This document shows positions 61,973 through 64,000 of a stretch of 64,000 nt of DNA, piece by piece (the first letter of the stretch is position 1; every line of letters begins with the position of its first letter). Under the pieces are notes generated by a model, which had not been told where the DNA came from, searched no databases, and saw nothing but the letters and a program-made list of their open reading frames with translations. The translations under genes were made by a program, and so were the position numbers. This stretch comes from Aequorivita capsosiphonis DSM 23843 (GTDB taxonomy: Bacteria > Bacteroidota > Bacteroidia > Flavobacteriales > Flavobacteriaceae). The stretch is from the NCBI RefSeq assembly GCF_000429125.1, contig NZ_AUBG01000012.1, forward strand, positions 1 to 64,000. The letters run 5' to 3'.

Positions 61973-64000
61973 TTATTTCTTCACTTTTTTTACTTTCTCT
62001 TTCAACAGATTTAGAAGTTCCACAGCTCGGATTAAATATTCATCATTTTCATCCTTTAGCCTTCTTAAAATCCGAACTGCCTTTTCTTGATAATATAGTG
62101 CTTCAGAAAATTGACTTAAAAAAACATATACCACAGTAATATTTTCATAGCAAGCAGCTAGGTTTATATCGTTAGCGCTTAAGGTTTTTTCACTGTAATG
62201 GATAATTTTCTTCTCATAAATTAAAGCGTGGCTATAGTCTTCCTTAAGTTGATACATTTCACTCAAATTTGAGTATATCTCATATAGCATTTCATCCTTT
62301 AAATTTGTGTAAGGTTTATCTGTAATATTTAATGCTTTTAGGTAGTATTTAGTTGCAGCCTCATAATCTTTCAATTCATAATAGGTGTTGGCAAGATTTC
62401 TATAGGACGTAAATAAACTCGGGTGTTGCGGTGGATATATCTTTTCCCTTCCTTTTGTAGCTTTAACTTGATATTCCAAAGCTTTTTTATAATTCCCCAT
62501 ACTGGAATAGGTAGATCCTATATTGTTATACGCAGTTAGTAACTCCGGATGATCAGGCTTGTATATTTTCTCAAAATCCGCAATACTTTTGAGTTGATAT
62601 TCAAGTGCTTTTTCATAATTCCCCTTGGTATAATAGGTTGCACCTAAATTGCCATAAGCAGAAATTAGCAAAGGATCATTTGGTTTTCGGATTCGCTTTA
62701 AAATTTCCAATCCTTTTAAATCGTTTTCCAATGCTTTATCATATGCTCCAATATTTACAAAATGCACCGCTCTATTGCCATAAAGCACTGCTAAATTGTC
62801 CTCATCAAACTTTGGATCCTTCAAAAAAATACGAAGTGCTTTCTCATAATACTTATTGGTTTCTTCATCATTACCTAAATAACCATAGGTTCCTGCAATG
62901 GCATAATATGGTATTGCTAGATTTTTATTGTCTTCGCCATATTCTTTCTCCAACAACTGAATCCCTTTTTTTTGATATTCCAAAGCGGAGTTATAATCTC
63001 CCAACTCGCGATATGTGGCAGAAATATTAGTATAAGATTGCGCTAATAAAGAATCTTTACTCCTGTCTAAAGTTTTAATGATCTTCATTTCCTTTAATTG
63101 ATATTCAAGTGTTCTTTGGTACATTCCTGCAAAGAAATAATTTGTAGAAGCTTTTTCATACCATTGAGGTAGTTTTGTATTATCTATATCAACTATAGAA
63201 TCCTTATAAATATTGATGATGATATCGTATTGTTTTGCTGCCTCTTCATACTTGAATTGTAGCGATAATGTTCTCCCTCTTAAACCAAAGCCTTCTATGG
63301 TTTGTTCCATCAATAATAGACCTTTTTCTTTCGTTTGATTGCCGATTTCTATAAGTTGTTCTCCTTTTTTGATATCTAATTTAGCATCGTCAAGGCTCTT
63401 TCTTAGTTTTTCTTCATCTAGGGTTTCGATTACCTGTTCGAGTTTTCCATTTTTGAAATATTCATATGCTTCTTTATATAATTCGGATGCAAAATCTAGG
63501 TTTATGGTTGCTAGGTCAAGCAAATATTGGGGTAACTTAATTTTAAGCTCATCAGTATAGGCATTTAACAATGTTTCTGCTTCAAACCTATCTTTTATTT
63601 CTAAGTTTAATCGAGATTCCAATTGGGCTATAGCTGCTTTGCTCTCTTTCTCATTACCACGAAGTCTCCGTATTTCGGCATCTCTTTCAGCAAAAAGAGC
63701 ATCTCTACTAACATTCAATAATTGCAACTTAGCTTCATTGATTTTTCCATTCTCCGCCAGATAAATTCGCAAGGGAACATTTCTGTTTCGATTCAAAATT
63801 ACCTCCAAAAGATCCCTTTCATTTACAACCTCCAAACCTGATTTTTCGGCCTTGACCTTAACAGCTGTACCATCAGGGATTTCTACAAATTCTAAGGTAA
63901 ATTTTCCTTCATTATCTGTAATAGCATCTTTGGTGAAATCGGCACTCATTACTGCGTTGTCAACATATATAATATGTCCGGTTTCGTATTTACTATTATG
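61973..64000 (-). CDS. TPR-repeat protein, 5' end outside the window
   Basis: The frame stays open to the right edge. Past an internal ATG at 63949 it continues upstream as YETGHIIYVDNAVMSADF, so the true start is beyond the window. The visible part begins with a carboxypeptidase-regulatory-like domain (ITDNEGKFTLEFVEIPDGTAVKVKA), then a helical segment to about 190. It ends in about nine TPRs of the kinesin-light-chain (TPR_12) type, e.g. YTNISATYRELGDYNSALEYQ and YGNLGATYYTKGNYEKALEYQ. I see no enzymatic domain in the visible part. Confidence 0.8.
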   Translation of the reverse strand, partial: HNSKYETGHIIYVDNAVMSADFTKDAITDNEGKFTLEFVEIPDGTAVKVKAEKSGLEVVNERDLLEVILNRNRNVPLRIYLAENGKINEAKLQLLNVSRDALFAERDAEIRRLRGNEKESKAAIAQLESRLNLEIKDRFEAETLLNAYTDELKIKLPQYLLDLATINLDFASELYKEAYEYFKNGKLEQVIETLDEEKLRKSLDDAKLDIKKGEQLIEIGNQTKEKGLLLMEQTIEGFGLRGRTLSLQFKYEEAAKQYDIIINIYKDSIVDIDNTKLPQWYEKASTNYFFAGMYQRTLEYQLKEMKIIKTLDRSKDSLLAQSYTNISATYRELGDYNSALEYQKKGIQLLEKEYGEDNKNLAIPYYAIAGTYGYLGNDEETNKYYEKALRIFLKDPKFDEDNLAVLYGNRAVHFVNIGAYDKALENDLKGLEILKRIRKPNDPLLISAYGNLGATYYTKGNYEKALEYQLKSIADFEKIYKPDHPELLTAYNNIGSTYSSMGNYKKALEYQVKATKGREKIYPPQHPSLFTSYRNLANTYYELKDYEAATKYYLKALNITDKPYTNLKDEMLYEIYSNLSEMYQLKEDYSHALIYEKKIIHYSEKTLSANDINLAACYENITVVYVFLSQFSEALYYQEKAVRILRRLKDENDEYLIRAVELLNLLKEKVKKVKK

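Noticed and set aside
61924-62139. Possible 71-residue plus-strand gene overlapping the TPR gene end
   Set aside because: Most of it is antisense to the conserved TPR protein; no family pattern.

Overview
The window looks like chromosomal DNA of a marine or soil flavobacterium (Bacteroidota, Flavobacteriia); I cannot name the genus. The evidence is low G+C, secreted proteins ending in type IX secretion (T9SS) sorting domains, a DnaE with a built-in proofreading domain, an extended ribosomal protein S16, few Shine-Dalgarno sites, and promoters with the Bacteroidetes -7 box TAnnTTTG. The first base is the terminal repeat of an insertion sequence, so the left edge may be an assembly break.

Layout. 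1-1637: an IS4-type element beside a wrecked vapBC-like toxin-antitoxin locus. 1660-6928: a pRiA4b-type protein, a DUF1206 membrane protein, the Ku-LigD end-joining operon and a small charged protein. 7029-11918: an exonuclease/GIY-YIG fusion, a RAYT transposase with its palindromic repeats, a T9SS cargo and a HAD phosphatase. 12106-19325: a metallo-hydrolase, a luciferase-like monooxygenase, an old-yellow-enzyme reductase and aconitase. 19509-22613: a membrane protein and glycosyltransferase pair plus an exported protein. 22625-26099: a BlaI/BlaR1-type operon with a TPR protein and a TonB-like lipoprotein behind a 40-bp palindromic operator. 26226-27147: a nitroreductase and CsbD.

27740-39798 is the most unusual part. 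Three paralogous secreted pilin-like proteins are followed by a PapD-like periplasmic protein, a large usher-like beta-barrel protein and a multi-domain adhesin whose C-terminus resembles the pilins. Order and protein types match alternate (CS1/CFA-I-type) chaperone-usher pilus operons, which are not the usual pili of Bacteroidota (those are the FimA/Mfa type V pili). A hybrid histidine kinase, a small histidine kinase and a LuxR-type response regulator follow on the same strand and may control it. Each pilin gene ends in a hairpin, and two pilins share a duplicated promoter with a conserved dyad.

39878-64000 is mostly housekeeping: a truncated HNH nuclease, tRNA-Asp, lipoproteins, a DUF58 protein, NlpE, ClpP, thioredoxin, DnaE, a DUF2383 protein, S16-RimM, a macro-domain protein, DUF1697, a RelE/ParE pair, an HI0933-type flavoprotein with a PLP decarboxylase, a second T9SS cargo, an EEP nuclease, ankyrin and methyltransferase genes, and a TPR gene that runs off the right edge.

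Four families of short repeats recur: REP/RAYT-type palindromes, a 211-bp MITE-like element in two copies with an inverted core, and two palindromes that sit in frame inside coding sequences.
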